Notes: a model not told the origin generated them from the sequence alone. Shown: positions 26,620 to 36,353, numbered from the stretch's first letter. The stretch: 64,000 bases of DNA from UBA7957 sp965224675 (GCA_965224675.1 CBDDAA010000002.1:124001-188000); one strand, 5' to 3'. Translations and numbers: made by a program.

Positions 26620-27542
26620 GAATGGGGATGAAATGATTTTCCTATACAGCTCGGTGCATTAAGTTTAATCTTTTTTTGATCGCTGGAAATTATAACCAGT
26701 ACAATGATTGTGGCGATGTAGGGAAGCATCGACATAAACTGTGAGGGCACACTCAAGCCCATGGCCTGCCCATGTAACTGTAAAATAGTAATACCACCAA
26801 AAAGGTAGGCGCCCAACAATACCCGCATAGGTCTCCAAGTTGAAAATACGACCAATGCTAATGCAATCCAACCTCGACCCGCGCTCATTCCCTCTACCCA
26901 CATCGGAGAATAAGCAAGCGATAAATAAGCTCCTGCCAAACCCGACATGGCGCCACCAAACAAGGTAGCTAAATAGCGAACTGTAATTACTGAAAAACCA
27001 ATGGCATGTGCTGCGTCGTGTGAGTCACCTACCGCTCTTAAAATCAACCCCGATCGTGTTCGATAGAGAAAAAAATGAACGGCTATGACAAGAATAATCG
27101 ACCCGTAAACCAATATGTCGTGATTAAAAAGCAGATCTCCTACAAGCGGCAATTTTGCCAGCAGTGGGATTTCTATTTTCGATAAACCACTATATGCAAC
27201 ACCGACCAAATCCTGCCCAAGCAAAGCGCTTATCCCTATACCAAAGATTGTCAGGGCCAGTCCGCTGGCGACTTGTGTCGCGTGCAACGTCAGTGTAATA
27301 AATGCAAATATCAGAGCGAGCAACATCGCCGATATTATTGCAGCCAATATTGCAAGTAATACACTGCCACTAGCCTGGACGACAGCGAAACTAGAGACGG
27401 CGCCAATCAACATCATACCTTCAACACCAAGATTGAGTACTCCAGACTTTTCGGTCACTAATTCGCCAATACTTGCATAAACCAATGGGGTTGCAGCTGT
27501 AATAATGGTCAACATCATTAAGATAATCGCATCGCTACTCAT
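26616..27542 (-). CDS. Nucleoside-type ABC transporter permease 2
   Basis: 308 residues, about eight to ten transmembrane helices; BPD_transp_2 family, paralogue of the permease encoded just upstream. The motif G-V-L-N-L-G-V-E-G-M-M-L-I-G-A near residue 35 is typical of the smaller permease in BMP-type (PnrA/NupQ) importers. It starts 11 bp after permease 1. The TAG stop lies inside the CTAG at the end of MITE-1 copy A, so the element inserted exactly at the 3' end; the last few residues may or may not be original. Confidence 0.88.
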   Translation of the reverse strand: MSSDAIILMMLTIITAATPLVYASIGELVTEKSGVLNLGVEGMMLIGAVSSFAVVQASGSVLLAILAAIISAMLLALIFAFITLTLHATQVASGLALTIFGIGISALLGQDLVGVAYSGLSKIEIPLLAKLPLVGDLLFNHDILVYGSIILVIAVHFFLYRTRSGLILRAVGDSHDAAHAIGFSVITVRYLATLFGGAMSGLAGAYLSLAYSPMWVEGMSAGRGWIALALVVFSTWRPMRVLLGAYLFGGITILQLHGQAMGLSVPSQFMSMLPYIATIIVLVIISSDQKKIKLNAPSCIGKSFHPHS

Positions 27543-27552
27543 GATTTAATCC

Positions 27553-28629
27553 TCACCGGGGTATCCATTGCAATCGATAGTGAATCAACACATCAGTCGC
27601 CAGTAGAAAGAAGAGTAATAAACCCTGGAACACACCAGTAACTGCAAGCGGTAGATTAAGACTTATCTGTGCTGATTCACCCCCCAAATAAGACAGTGCC
27701 ATTAGCAACCCCGCAAATACAACACCTATGGGATGTAATCTTCCTAAAAACGCCACAATAATAGCGGTGAATCCATATCCAGGAGAAATAGTGGGAAGCA
27801 GTTGTCCTATAGGGCCGGAAATCTCAACAACACCTGCCAAGCCAGCCGCCGCCCCGGTGATAAGCAGACTTAACCAGATAATCCGATTCTGACTAAACCC
27901 TGCATAACGACCTGCCTTTGGCGCCGCACCAATAACTTTTAGTTGAAACCCAATCAGTGATCGTGACAGAAGTAGCCAGGCTGTGAGGGCAGCAAACAGG
28001 GCAAAAATCGCACCCAGATGTAATCGGCTTCCTTCAAGGATGATCGGTAACAATGCCGCATCATGAAATAATCGTGATTCAGGGAAATTATAACCATCAG
28101 GATCACGCCAGGGTCCATGTACCAAGTAGCTTAGAAGCAAGCTTGCCACATAGGTCAGCATCAAACTGCTCAGTATCTCATTAGCATTAAATCGCGTGCG
28201 TAAAAAGGCCGGTATCGCTGCCCAAAACATACCGCCTAAAACACCCGCAATCAATATAAGGGGCAAAACAAAAAAACCATCGATTCCATAAAACAGTAAT
28301 GCGATACCACCACCTGTAACAGCACCTAATATTAATTGCCCTTCAGCGCCAATATTCCACACATTCGCCCTGAACCCCAAAGACAAAGCAACTGCAATTA
28401 AGATAAGTGGTGTGGCTTTTACACCCAGCTCCGCCAATCCGTAAATTGATGAAACAGGCTCAACAAAAAAGGCATAGAGCGCTTCTATTGGCGGAACGCC
28501 CAGAAATTGAAATAGTAATACGCCTGCTAATAAAGTAAATAGCAACGCTAACACGGGGGTCAGGTAAATCATCGCCTGAGAACGAGTGGCACGTTTTACT
28601 AATTTAATCGGCATGAGAACTAACTTCAC
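27553..28629 (-). CDS. Nucleoside-type ABC transporter permease 1
   Basis: 358 residues, about ten transmembrane helices; BPD_transp_2 family. The signature F-R-A-N-V-W-N-I-G-A-E-G-Q-L-I-L-G-A near residue 87 and N-E-I-L-S-S-L-M-L-T-Y are typical of the larger permease (NupP type) of BMP-dependent purine nucleoside importers. Its start overlaps the end of the ATPase gene by 26 bp, implying translational coupling. Confidence 0.9.
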   Translation of the reverse strand: MKLVLMPIKLVKRATRSQAMIYLTPVLALLFTLLAGVLLFQFLGVPPIEALYAFFVEPVSSIYGLAELGVKATPLILIAVALSLGFRANVWNIGAEGQLILGAVTGGGIALLFYGIDGFFVLPLILIAGVLGGMFWAAIPAFLRTRFNANEILSSLMLTYVASLLLSYLVHGPWRDPDGYNFPESRLFHDAALLPIILEGSRLHLGAIFALFAALTAWLLLSRSLIGFQLKVIGAAPKAGRYAGFSQNRIIWLSLLITGAAAGLAGVVEISGPIGQLLPTISPGYGFTAIIVAFLGRLHPIGVVFAGLLMALSYLGGESAQISLNLPLAVTGVFQGLLLFFLLATDVLIHYRLQWIPR

Positions 28630-30148
28630 CCATTGGATTTAGCGTCCCACCTCCCATTAAGAGACCTATATCTTGAATACTCACCTCACTACGTTGATAC
28701 AAATCAGACAATCTGCCGGCACAGAGTGCACCGATACGATGGCTAATCGCTAACAACTCATCAAGATCCTGGGATATTATCAAAACTGCTGCGCCCTGCT
28801 TTGCCAAGGCTATCAGTGATTGATGAATAGCCACAGCCGCTGCGATATCGACACCCCAGGTTGGCTGAGAGATCAATAACAAATCCGGTTGCTGTCTAAC
28901 TTCTCTACCGACTATGAATTTCTGTAGATTACCCCCTGAAAGGCTACTGGCAGGGGATTCTCGGCCACTACAGCGAACCGAAAATTCACTGATAATTCGA
29001 TCAGCAAAATCATTCCTCTGAGCTGTTTGAATCAGACCAAATCCAAGCATGTTTAATCGCTCAAAAGCAGTCAGAAAAGTATTTTCTGATAGTGACATTT
29101 CTGGGACGGTTGCGTGGCCTAATCGTTCCTCCGGAACACAGCACATTCCCAATTTACGACGTTCTCCGGATGACAATTCACCACAGTCAATTTGATTTAT
29201 TTTCACGGCATTAGCTTTGCTGCGCTTTTCACCCGTTAAAGCTTCAAGCAGCTCCACTTGCCCGTTTCCTGCAACGCCTGCTATACCAACGATTTCACCA
29301 CCACGAACCTGAAAACTGATATTATGAAGGCTAATACCAGAATTAGTGGCCATGTGTATATTAAGGTTGTTCACTTCCAACCTCACTGGATTGGTGTTAG
29401 AACTGTCAATTGATTGAGTTTTGATACGCTCAACTTCGCCACCAATCATCAGATTGGCCAAGCTCTGAACCGTTTCCTCTTGTGGTATGGTTTCAGCAAT
29501 CCGTTTTCCATCGCGCAGCAGCGTTGCTCTGTCACATAGCTGCCTGATCTCTTCAAGCTTGTGGCTAATATATAGAATTGCCATGCCTTCTTTTGCCAAC
29601 CTGCGCAGGGTATCGAACAGCTTCTGAACCTCCTGAGGTGTTAGCACCGAAGTTGGCTCATCCATCACTAACAATTTAGGCTTTTGAATTAAACAACGAA
29701 CAATTTCTATACGTTGTCGTTCACCAACAGACAGTGTATAAACATATTGCTGCGGATCAAGCGGTAGTCCATATAACTCGGATACTTCGGTAATTTCTCT
29801 CTGCAAAGTTTCTCTATTTTGTTGTTTGTCCATTCCCAATGCGATATTTTCCAGCACCGTAAGTGAATCAAATAGAGAGAAATGTTGAAATACCATGGCA
29901 ATACCCAACTGCCTGGCGATTGCGGGATTGTTGATCTGAACCTTCATACCCTGCCAAATCAAACTGCCAGAGTCAGCCCTGAGAACGCCGTAGATAATTT
30001 TAACCAAGGTGCTTTTCCCGGCACCGTTTTCACCGAGCAATGCATGAATTTCACCCTTATTAATTCTTAGATCAATTGCATCATTGGCCAAACATCCAGG
30101 ATAGGACTTACTGATAGATTGTAGCTTGAGAAGTGGATTTTGAGGCAT
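28604..30148 (-). CDS. Nucleoside-type ABC transporter ATPase (tandem NBDs)
   Basis: 514 residues with two nucleotide-binding domains, as in sugar/nucleoside importers (RbsA/NupO-like). NBD1 is complete: Walker A G-E-N-G-A-G-K-S-T, signature L-S-V-G-E-R-Q-R, Walker B L-L-V-M-D-E-P-T. NBD2 (from about residue 265) has a degenerate Walker A (G-V-A-G-N-G-Q-V-E-L) but a good signature L-S-G-G-N-L-Q-K; this asymmetry is normal for the family. First gene of the ATPase-permease-permease operon; the matching binding protein is 21388-22479. Confidence 0.92.
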   Translation of the reverse strand: MPQNPLLKLQSISKSYPGCLANDAIDLRINKGEIHALLGENGAGKSTLVKIIYGVLRADSGSLIWQGMKVQINNPAIARQLGIAMVFQHFSLFDSLTVLENIALGMDKQQNRETLQREITEVSELYGLPLDPQQYVYTLSVGERQRIEIVRCLIQKPKLLVMDEPTSVLTPQEVQKLFDTLRRLAKEGMAILYISHKLEEIRQLCDRATLLRDGKRIAETIPQEETVQSLANLMIGGEVERIKTQSIDSSNTNPVRLEVNNLNIHMATNSGISLHNISFQVRGGEIVGIAGVAGNGQVELLEALTGEKRSKANAVKINQIDCGELSSGERRKLGMCCVPEERLGHATVPEMSLSENTFLTAFERLNMLGFGLIQTAQRNDFADRIISEFSVRCSGRESPASSLSGGNLQKFIVGREVRQQPDLLLISQPTWGVDIAAAVAIHQSLIALAKQGAAVLIISQDLDELLAISHRIGALCAGRLSDLYQRSEVSIQDIGLLMGGGTLNPMGEVSSHAD

Positions 30149-30435
30149 AAGGTGGATTTTACCTACATATATGCCTCGGTGGATAGTGTATTAATAGAAT
30201 GTCTTAATCGGGATACTAAAAATATTTTAGGATCTGCACAAGCCTTTGTTTGTCTTTCACTACATTTGAATCAATGATTCTGATTGGATAAGAGCATAAA
30301 CGTAATGTCTCAAAGCAATAAAAATCACATTGATACATGATTTATCTATTATATATCAATAGATTAAATACCAATCCTCAGAAAAATATTGGTTTCTTAA
30401 ACGCCCATTTTATAATTTGGTATTTGGCAACAGAT
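30149..30435. other. Intergenic region upstream of the transporter operon
   Basis: About 290 bp, very AT-rich, with the transporter promoter expected near its start. I looked for a purine-riboswitch core and did not recognise one. The far end is the 3' side of the cytochrome c gene. Confidence 0.4.
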
Positions 30436-31374
30436 CTATTTCTGCGGGATATAAGGTTTATAGTAATTTTCCTCAAGATAATTTGCAATATTATTGATCT
30501 CCCTCGGACTAAGAGTGTTTGTAACACCCGTCATAGTACCTGTGCGTTTTCCATCCTTATAGGCAAATAATATATTACTGATTTTCTCAGCAGATTGATT
30601 GGTTAATGAAGGACCAACTCCACCTTCAGCGTTGATGCCATGGCAACTGGCACAATACCCTTCGAAATGATTTTTACCCTTGGTGTTTGCTTTTGATGCA
30701 GATACGGTCAAGACTGGTTTGCCTACCAGTAATTTCTGAGTCGGCTGGATTGCTGCTGCTTGTCGTCTGACGGCGACACGTGTATACGGATAGGGTTGAC
30801 GTATCGCGTAGTTCGTCGGCGGTGGTATTTGATTATTACTGCTTTGCCAGGGCATCATGTCGCTTAAGAAAGACATGGGCTTGGAGATACTTCGATTCAT
30901 ACTCCAAATGTTACGCCCCATATTATCTGTTGTTGCTGCCATTGCGGCGGCGGAATACGACATAAGGTTAATATTAGTCGCCATATCAACCAGGCGAAGC
31001 TCCATGCTAGGCATCGTCTTTGATAATACAGAGGACATATCATGAACATCATTTGCCATCGAATTAAGGTCATCTCCAACCTTTTGCATTTTTGAAGACA
31101 TACCTACAATTCCACCTTGCATCACAGGTAAGCTCTCGGATATCACCTGCGTCATTCTGGCGATATCTTTTGATAATGCCTGCATTCGATCAAGCATACT
31201 GTAAATCAGATAAAATCCACATGCAAATAACATGAAAAAAGCGACCATAGCCGGTACTACAGCAAAACGCCAACGATTCTCAAATGTCGCCAATTTTTTG
31301 TTTTGGGAAAGTTCAGAATTTTCAGCATCTGTTATATTCAAAAGGGTTGTCCTCACAACGTTGTTGGCAATCAT
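30436..31374 (-). CDS. Membrane-anchored coiled-coil cytochrome c
   Basis: 312 residues. Order: cytosolic N-terminus, one transmembrane helix (about 37-59), a long periplasmic coiled coil (about 60-175) rich in Met, a Pro-rich linker, and a class I cytochrome c domain (about 232-305) with heme motif C241-A-S-C-H245 and probable axial Met281. Met124, 131, 138, 145, 152 and 159 recur exactly every seven residues, so one face of the coil is lined with Met. Probably a tethered electron carrier; the partner is unknown. No oxidase or dehydrogenase gene is adjacent. Confidence 0.82.
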   Translation of the reverse strand: MIANNVVRTTLLNITDAENSELSQNKKLATFENRWRFAVVPAMVAFFMLFACGFYLIYSMLDRMQALSKDIARMTQVISESLPVMQGGIVGMSSKMQKVGDDLNSMANDVHDMSSVLSKTMPSMELRLVDMATNINLMSYSAAAMAATTDNMGRNIWSMNRSISKPMSFLSDMMPWQSSNNQIPPPTNYAIRQPYPYTRVAVRRQAAAIQPTQKLLVGKPVLTVSASKANTKGKNHFEGYCASCHGINAEGGVGPSLTNQSAEKISNILFAYKDGKRTGTMTGVTNTLSPREINNIANYLEENYYKPYIPQK

Positions 31375-31950
31375 AAAGCAGAAATGAAACTGAAAAACTT
31401 TAAGCCGCGTTTAATAGTCTGTCTAAAACAGAAACCATGTTTTTGTAACAAAAAAAATTTATACCTTAAACATGGATCAAATAATCTTTCTTAATCAGTC
31501 AATTCGTCAGATTGTTAGTCATATCAGCTTGGAAACAAGTCCCAGCATGTCAGTGTTTCATACAAAGTGTACGTATAGAACCAGAATAATACAAATATTG
31601 GACCATTCCACGCGACATATGAAACCCGCTTTCATCAATCCCCGGCGACTGGAATCGATTCTCACCCACGATAACGATCACTACCGCTAAGTTGGCAAGC
31701 TACAGGGTACGAGGTACTTAGGGAAACAAGCAAGAAAGTTTATTAGATGCCCCATAGAAAAAGTATTGATATAGCACAATCCACACTCGATCCAAATATC
31801 AATATTACTGGAATACGTTACAATTATAAGTAAAGTTAAGACTATTGCCTATGGTGAAAAAGAATGTAAATTTTTGCAGCAAAAAAGGTAATGCTACAAT
31901 TCTCTGACATAATTTACATTTAATCGGCGATGAAAATTCATTTTTGCACA
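31375..31950. other. AT-rich gap, mostly featureless
   Basis: About 575 bp with no supported gene. One perfect 10-bp inverted repeat stands out: AATGTAAATT (31863-31872) with AATTTACATT (31911-31920), about 100 bp before the aminotransferase gene. It could be an operator or a long-loop hairpin. Confidence 0.35.
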
Positions 31951-31956
31951 GCCCAC

Positions 31957-31984
31957 CAGTACTCCAACAACGTAGTGGAGTCAC
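31957..31984. repeat. Short hairpin copy of the AGTACTCCAAC family
   Basis: GTACTCCA is followed by ACAACGTAG and then TGGAGTCAC, giving a stem ACTCCA/TGGAGT. It sits about 35 bp before the aminotransferase start. Confidence 0.55.
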
Positions 31985-32017
31985 GGATTCAGGAATTACT
32001 TACTTCAGGGGATAAGT

Positions 32018-32932
32018 ATGAGTCAAGGTACACACACGTCTACAATTGATCCTCGCAATAAGGATATTTTGATCGATATTAACGGCGAACTCAAGCAAAG
32101 AGAGCAAGCGTTGATATCTGTATTTGATAGTGGATTTATTCTCGGCGATGGTGTTTGGGAGGGGCTTCGACTGCATCACGGTGTTATTGCTTTTTTGCAG
32201 GATCATTTTGACCGTTTGTATGAAGGTGCCAAGGCGATCGATATGGATATAGGATTGACATATCAATCGCTGAAAAAAAGAATCTATAAATGTCTGGATG
32301 CAAACAAAATGCATGACGGTGTACATATTAGATTGATGGTTACTCGTGGCATTAAATCAACACCTTACCAAGACCCCCGTGTCACTATCGGTCCACCAAC
32401 TGTCGTTATCATCCCAGAGTATAAAGTTCCAGGCAGTTCAACAAGGGGACTACGCCTCTTTACCGTACACGTAAGACGTGGCCGACCCGATGTACTAGAC
32501 CCAAAGCTCAACAGTCACTCTAAGCTAAACTGCATAACCGCCTGCATTCAGGCTACTAAAGCAGGTGCAGACGAAGGTTTAATGTTGGACCCTCACGGTT
32601 TTGTATCGACGTGTAATTCCACACACTTTTTTATTGTTCGAAGGGGCGATGTCTGGACCTCCACCGGCCGCTACTGTCTCGGTGGCATTACTCGGGCAAA
32701 AATTATAGACGTTTGCCGCGATAACGTTATCGTTGTGCATGAAAAAGATTTCAGCCTGACCGATGTATATGGCGCAGAGGAAATCTTTGTGACAGGAACT
32801 TTTGCCGGACTTTGCCCGGTTCGGGAGGTTGATGGTCGTATTATCGGGAAGCAATGGCCTGGCCCAGTAACACAGAAGCTACAGTCTCTTTATCAGAATT
32901 TGATAAAAGAAGACTGCTCCAGAGCACGCTAG
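32018..32932 (+). CDS. Fold-type IV PLP aminotransferase-family enzyme (divergent)
   Basis: 304 residues, class IV aminotransferase family (BCAT / D-amino-acid transaminase / ADC lyase fold). F-D-S-G-F-I-L-G-D-G-V-W-E-G-L-R and the PLP lysine in S-H-S-K169-L-N are clear. The Glu that normally contacts the pyridine nitrogen (pattern V-x-E-x-x-x-S-N-x-F) is replaced: here V-S-T198-C-N-S-T-H-F-F. The chemistry may therefore differ from ordinary branched-chain transamination. The sulfotransferase gene starts 3 bp after its stop, so the two act together. It is not near ilvBHC (44.9-48.4 kb). Confidence 0.82.
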   Translation: MSQGTHTSTIDPRNKDILIDINGELKQREQALISVFDSGFILGDGVWEGLRLHHGVIAFLQDHFDRLYEGAKAIDMDIGLTYQSLKKRIYKCLDANKMHDGVHIRLMVTRGIKSTPYQDPRVTIGPPTVVIIPEYKVPGSSTRGLRLFTVHVRRGRPDVLDPKLNSHSKLNCITACIQATKAGADEGLMLDPHGFVSTCNSTHFFIVRRGDVWTSTGRYCLGGITRAKIIDVCRDNVIVVHEKDFSLTDVYGAEEIFVTGTFAGLCPVREVDGRIIGKQWPGPVTQKLQSLYQNLIKEDCSRAR

Positions 32933-32935
32933 ATC

Positions 32936-33664
32936 ATGTCTCTATTGAGAATAGCCATGTGGTCTGGTCCCAGGAATATCTCTACAGCCATGATGAGGGC
33001 CTGGGAAAACAGGCCCGACACTTTCGTGATCGACGAACCTCTCTACGCACATTATTTGCAGACGACGGGGATTGACCATCCAGGAAAAAAACACATTATG
33101 CGATCACAATCATGTGATTGGAAAAGAATTACACACCACTTAACTGAGCATGATGTTGAGGGAAATTACGACATATATTATCAAAAACATATGACTCACC
33201 ATTTATTATCTGATATGGATTTGGAATGGATTTTATCACTTGAAAATTGTTTTCTAATACGTGACCCAGACGCGGTTGTTGCATCCTATGCTCAAAAACG
33301 GCCTGATCTCACCATAGACGATCTGGGGTTTTCCCAGCAACTTGCCTTGTTCAATTATACTAAGCGAAGCGGTAAAAAACTGCCGATTGTTATTGATAGC
33401 GAGCAGTTTCTGAAAAACCCGGAACAAAAACTGAAAGCGCTTTGTTTGCATTTCAACATTCCTTATCTCACATCCATGCTCAAATGGCCTGCAGGAAAAC
33501 GAGAGACTGATGGATCATGGGCCAAATATTGGTATCAAAATGTAGAACTTTCAACGGGGTTTTCATCTTGGGTGACCCGTCAATATTCGCTTTCTTCCCA
33601 CCAGCAAAGAATATCTGATGCATGCAGACCTTGTTACGATCAGCTTAGAAAACACTGCATCTAA
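32936..33664 (+). CDS. Sulfotransferase-family protein
   Basis: 242 residues. The N-terminal M-W-S-G-P-R-N-I-S-T-A-M-M-R-A-W resembles the 5'-phosphosulfate loop (P-x-R-S/N-x-S-T) of PAPS-dependent sulfotransferases, and L-I-R-D-P-D-A-V-V-A-S-Y resembles the 3'-phosphate motif. It begins 3 bp after the class IV aminotransferase gene, so the two are translated together; this pairing suggests a two-step modification of an amino- or keto-acid substrate, which is inference. Short for the family but apparently complete. Confidence 0.75.
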   Translation: MSLLRIAMWSGPRNISTAMMRAWENRPDTFVIDEPLYAHYLQTTGIDHPGKKHIMRSQSCDWKRITHHLTEHDVEGNYDIYYQKHMTHHLLSDMDLEWILSLENCFLIRDPDAVVASYAQKRPDLTIDDLGFSQQLALFNYTKRSGKKLPIVIDSEQFLKNPEQKLKALCLHFNIPYLTSMLKWPAGKRETDGSWAKYWYQNVELSTGFSSWVTRQYSLSSHQQRISDACRPCYDQLRKHCI

Positions 33665-33842
33665 AGTGTAATCGAAAATAAGGTCTGTACAAAATCAGCG
33701 ATTAATTTTTCAACCTAAAATTTTCGCTCACGTATACTCCGTGAAAAACAGGGCTTTCCTTGTTGAGAAAATAGTTACAAAGATTAAATTATCCAGAAAA
33801 TACCGATTACAGTGATTATCGGCAAATCATGGCTTTAAGACT

Positions 33843-36353
33843 TTAAGCAAGTGATGTCTTTCGGTATATAATGCATTGTCTGCCTGACACTACCAGTGCC
33901 ATCAGTGCAATAAATATCCAGACCACCCCACCACCACTACCTGAACCTGCTGCTCCAAGCGATGCAACAGTGACAGTAAAACTTTGACTATTATTGCTGA
34001 TTTGATCATCGCTTTGATCTGCGGTAACTGATATCTTCGCCTCATAACTACCGGCGACAAGTATTTTTATCGGTACAACCACTGATCGACTTTCCGATGG
34101 AGAGAGCGAGGGTAATTTACATACCAGGCTTTGCATATCTGCTCCCTGATCTTCCTCCACTGCGCAGTCTGAATTGGACTCAGACTCCAATTCAATACCT
34201 TGCAATCCGCTCAGTGTCAGGCGAACATTCGATGCCGCAGCTGTAGAATGATTATTTGTCAGTGTCAATACGATGTCTGCTGCTTCATCAATGCTTAGTG
34301 CAAGTTGATCCGGGCTAAGCTTTAAATCCAGATCCAGGTTCTTATCCGTATATTCGACCGCATCCGGACCTATATCATCAAGTATTTCATCCGAATTGCT
34401 GCTGAGTACAAACTTATCAAGTTCCAATACGGAATCACGAACAGAAAAACTAACAATATGTTCTCCTGGCGTTGTGATATCAAACATAACGGGCGTATCC
34501 GCCTGGCATTGTGAATTAACCTCTGTAGCATCTGTCCAAGTCCAGCCTGCTTCCCCTGCACACGACATTGATACTTGCTTTGCATTTGTCATGTTTTCAT
34601 CAATTGTCACTAATACCCCACCATCTACGTCCTTCTGATTAATGCGCGCATGCAAATAATAAGTACCGATTGAATTAAAAAATACCCGGTAACCCAAAAC
34701 CGCGCCTTTGTCACTATCAACGAGCGAGGATTCCCCTAATGCAACCACGTAACTTTGAGAACTTGCTGTGTCAATAATTGGCGTATTGTTATAATCGGAA
34801 GTGTCTGGTTGTTCTGTGGCAGAAACAAGATACCACGCGCTATGCCCACTATCATCACCCAGTTGGTTTAACACAAAGTCCTCAGCCTCTACTGCAACTT
34901 TGCCTTCACTCTCTTCGAACATTTTTCCGTTACTGGCGAAAACTTCAACGTCTACAGTGTCATTTTCGCTATTTTCATCATATGTTGCCGATGCTATTGC
35001 GGAAACATTGAATTTCCCTGAGCTGGCATAAGCCAGTACAATACTTACGGTTTTGCTGCTATCTGCAGCCAACTCCCCCAATTCACACCGAATCTGCATA
35101 TCTGGGCTACAATTATCATCGTGTGCAAGAAGCTTTGCGGCTTGAGGAATTGTCACGATTATATTTGCATCCGGCGTCAGATCCAAACCTGTGTTATTTA
35201 TTGTGAAACTGTAGGTGACAGCAGCATCCAGACCGACAGGATTTTTATCAACACCCGCACTTAGATTCACATCAACGACAGGGCCTGATGAATATACGGT
35301 AACGCCTAGCGCTGCCGCGTTATTTGCTGGGTTTTCATCTGTCTCATTAGTTGTAGAAGTCACTTTATAACTAAGCTGCGCGGCTTCAGAGAATTTATAA
35401 GTGATCTGATATTCTATTGATGACTTGGGGGCTAAATTGCCAACCGTGCAAGTCATTTGCCCTGCTCCACCAGAACAATCGGTTGAATCGGCTGTCTGAA
35501 AGACCATTGAATCATTCAAATTTGCTGATATTACAATTCCTGTAGCCATGTCTTTTTTATCTTTATTGCTCACGGTATGAGTAAACGTCAGCGTTTCACC
35601 CTCCCGTACACTGGTATCGATGGCGGATAGACTCATCTCGACATCAACAAAACCATCAGCAAAATTAAAAGATCCGTTTTGGCAACTGACTTCTGTAGCC
35701 GAACTTGGAGAGCAGATAATATTTTCTGCGCTTTTATTTTTTATCAAGAAAAAGCTGTCCAACTCGAAGCCGTCTTCTCGAGCTGAAAAACTCACAGTCT
35801 GTGCTCCTGCAGCAGGCACATCAAGATAAACCGGAAAGTCAGGATCACCACAGTGATTATCTTCCGTTCGTTTATTGTTTGCCCAGATCCACTCATTTTT
35901 AGGGCCACAAGGAACCTGTAACGCCTGAGCATCTATCGGCCATGAACCATTAATACCTGCATGGACACTGTTGTCTTCGGTTCCTGTGGAATAACTTCGC
36001 ACATAAACCATATAACGTCCGGCCTCTGGGAAGTTAAGGGTATAACTCATTTCTGGGCCTTGACCTCCAACACTCCAGTATCCATTAACTATAGAATCTT
36101 CGTGTGTCTGTCGATAATCCGGCAAGACCTCCATATAGCCTGAAGCGCTGGCAAGGCTTGCATGGCTGCCATCCGCATCTTGCTCTATGCCTGGATCGAC
36201 TGTATCTGAAACCAGATACCAACGCTCATCTTTGTTTGTATATTCTTCAGCTTCAACCCTTATTGACACATAGTCATCATGCTGCACAAGATCGGCCGCA
36301 TTAGACTCCAAAACCAACAACAATGCCGGAAGCAGAAAGATTTTATTTTGCAT
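33843..36353 (-). CDS. Large surface protein with CBM-like and CARDB/DUF11-like repeats and GlyGly-CTERM-like tail
   Basis: 836 residues if started at ATG 36353, where a typical signal peptide begins (M-Q-N-K-I-F-L-L-P-A); the longer frame uses a TTG and delays the signal. Two copies of a galactose-binding/CBM6-like module (about residues 20-205 and 490-650; both have V-E-A-E-x-Y/F near the start, W-Y-L-V-S, W-T-like cores and E-L-D-S/K-F at the end) alternate with DUF11/CARDB beta-sandwiches (about 225-475 and 665-800: N-N-A-A, N-D-T-V-D-V). The tail G-S-G-S-G-G-G, hydrophobic helix, then R/K resembles GlyGly-CTERM. Probably extracellular, binding polysaccharide. Confidence 0.78.
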   Translation of the reverse strand: MQNKIFLLPALLLVLESNAADLVQHDDYVSIRVEAEEYTNKDERWYLVSDTVDPGIEQDADGSHASLASASGYMEVLPDYRQTHEDSIVNGYWSVGGQGPEMSYTLNFPEAGRYMVYVRSYSTGTEDNSVHAGINGSWPIDAQALQVPCGPKNEWIWANNKRTEDNHCGDPDFPVYLDVPAAGAQTVSFSAREDGFELDSFFLIKNKSAENIICSPSSATEVSCQNGSFNFADGFVDVEMSLSAIDTSVREGETLTFTHTVSNKDKKDMATGIVISANLNDSMVFQTADSTDCSGGAGQMTCTVGNLAPKSSIEYQITYKFSEAAQLSYKVTSTTNETDENPANNAAALGVTVYSSGPVVDVNLSAGVDKNPVGLDAAVTYSFTINNTGLDLTPDANIIVTIPQAAKLLAHDDNCSPDMQIRCELGELAADSSKTVSIVLAYASSGKFNVSAIASATYDENSENDTVDVEVFASNGKMFEESEGKVAVEAEDFVLNQLGDDSGHSAWYLVSATEQPDTSDYNNTPIIDTASSQSYVVALGESSLVDSDKGAVLGYRVFFNSIGTYYLHARINQKDVDGGVLVTIDENMTNAKQVSMSCAGEAGWTWTDATEVNSQCQADTPVMFDITTPGEHIVSFSVRDSVLELDKFVLSSNSDEILDDIGPDAVEYTDKNLDLDLKLSPDQLALSIDEAADIVLTLTNNHSTAAASNVRLTLSGLQGIELESESNSDCAVEEDQGADMQSLVCKLPSLSPSESRSVVVPIKILVAGSYEAKISVTADQSDDQISNNSQSFTVTVASLGAAGSGSGGGVVWIFIALMALVVSGRQCIIYRKTSLA

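Noticed and set aside
31472..31690. 72-codon forward ORF in the gap before the aminotransferase gene
   Set aside because: No ribosome site, no similarity recognised, and unlike neighbouring coding sequence.
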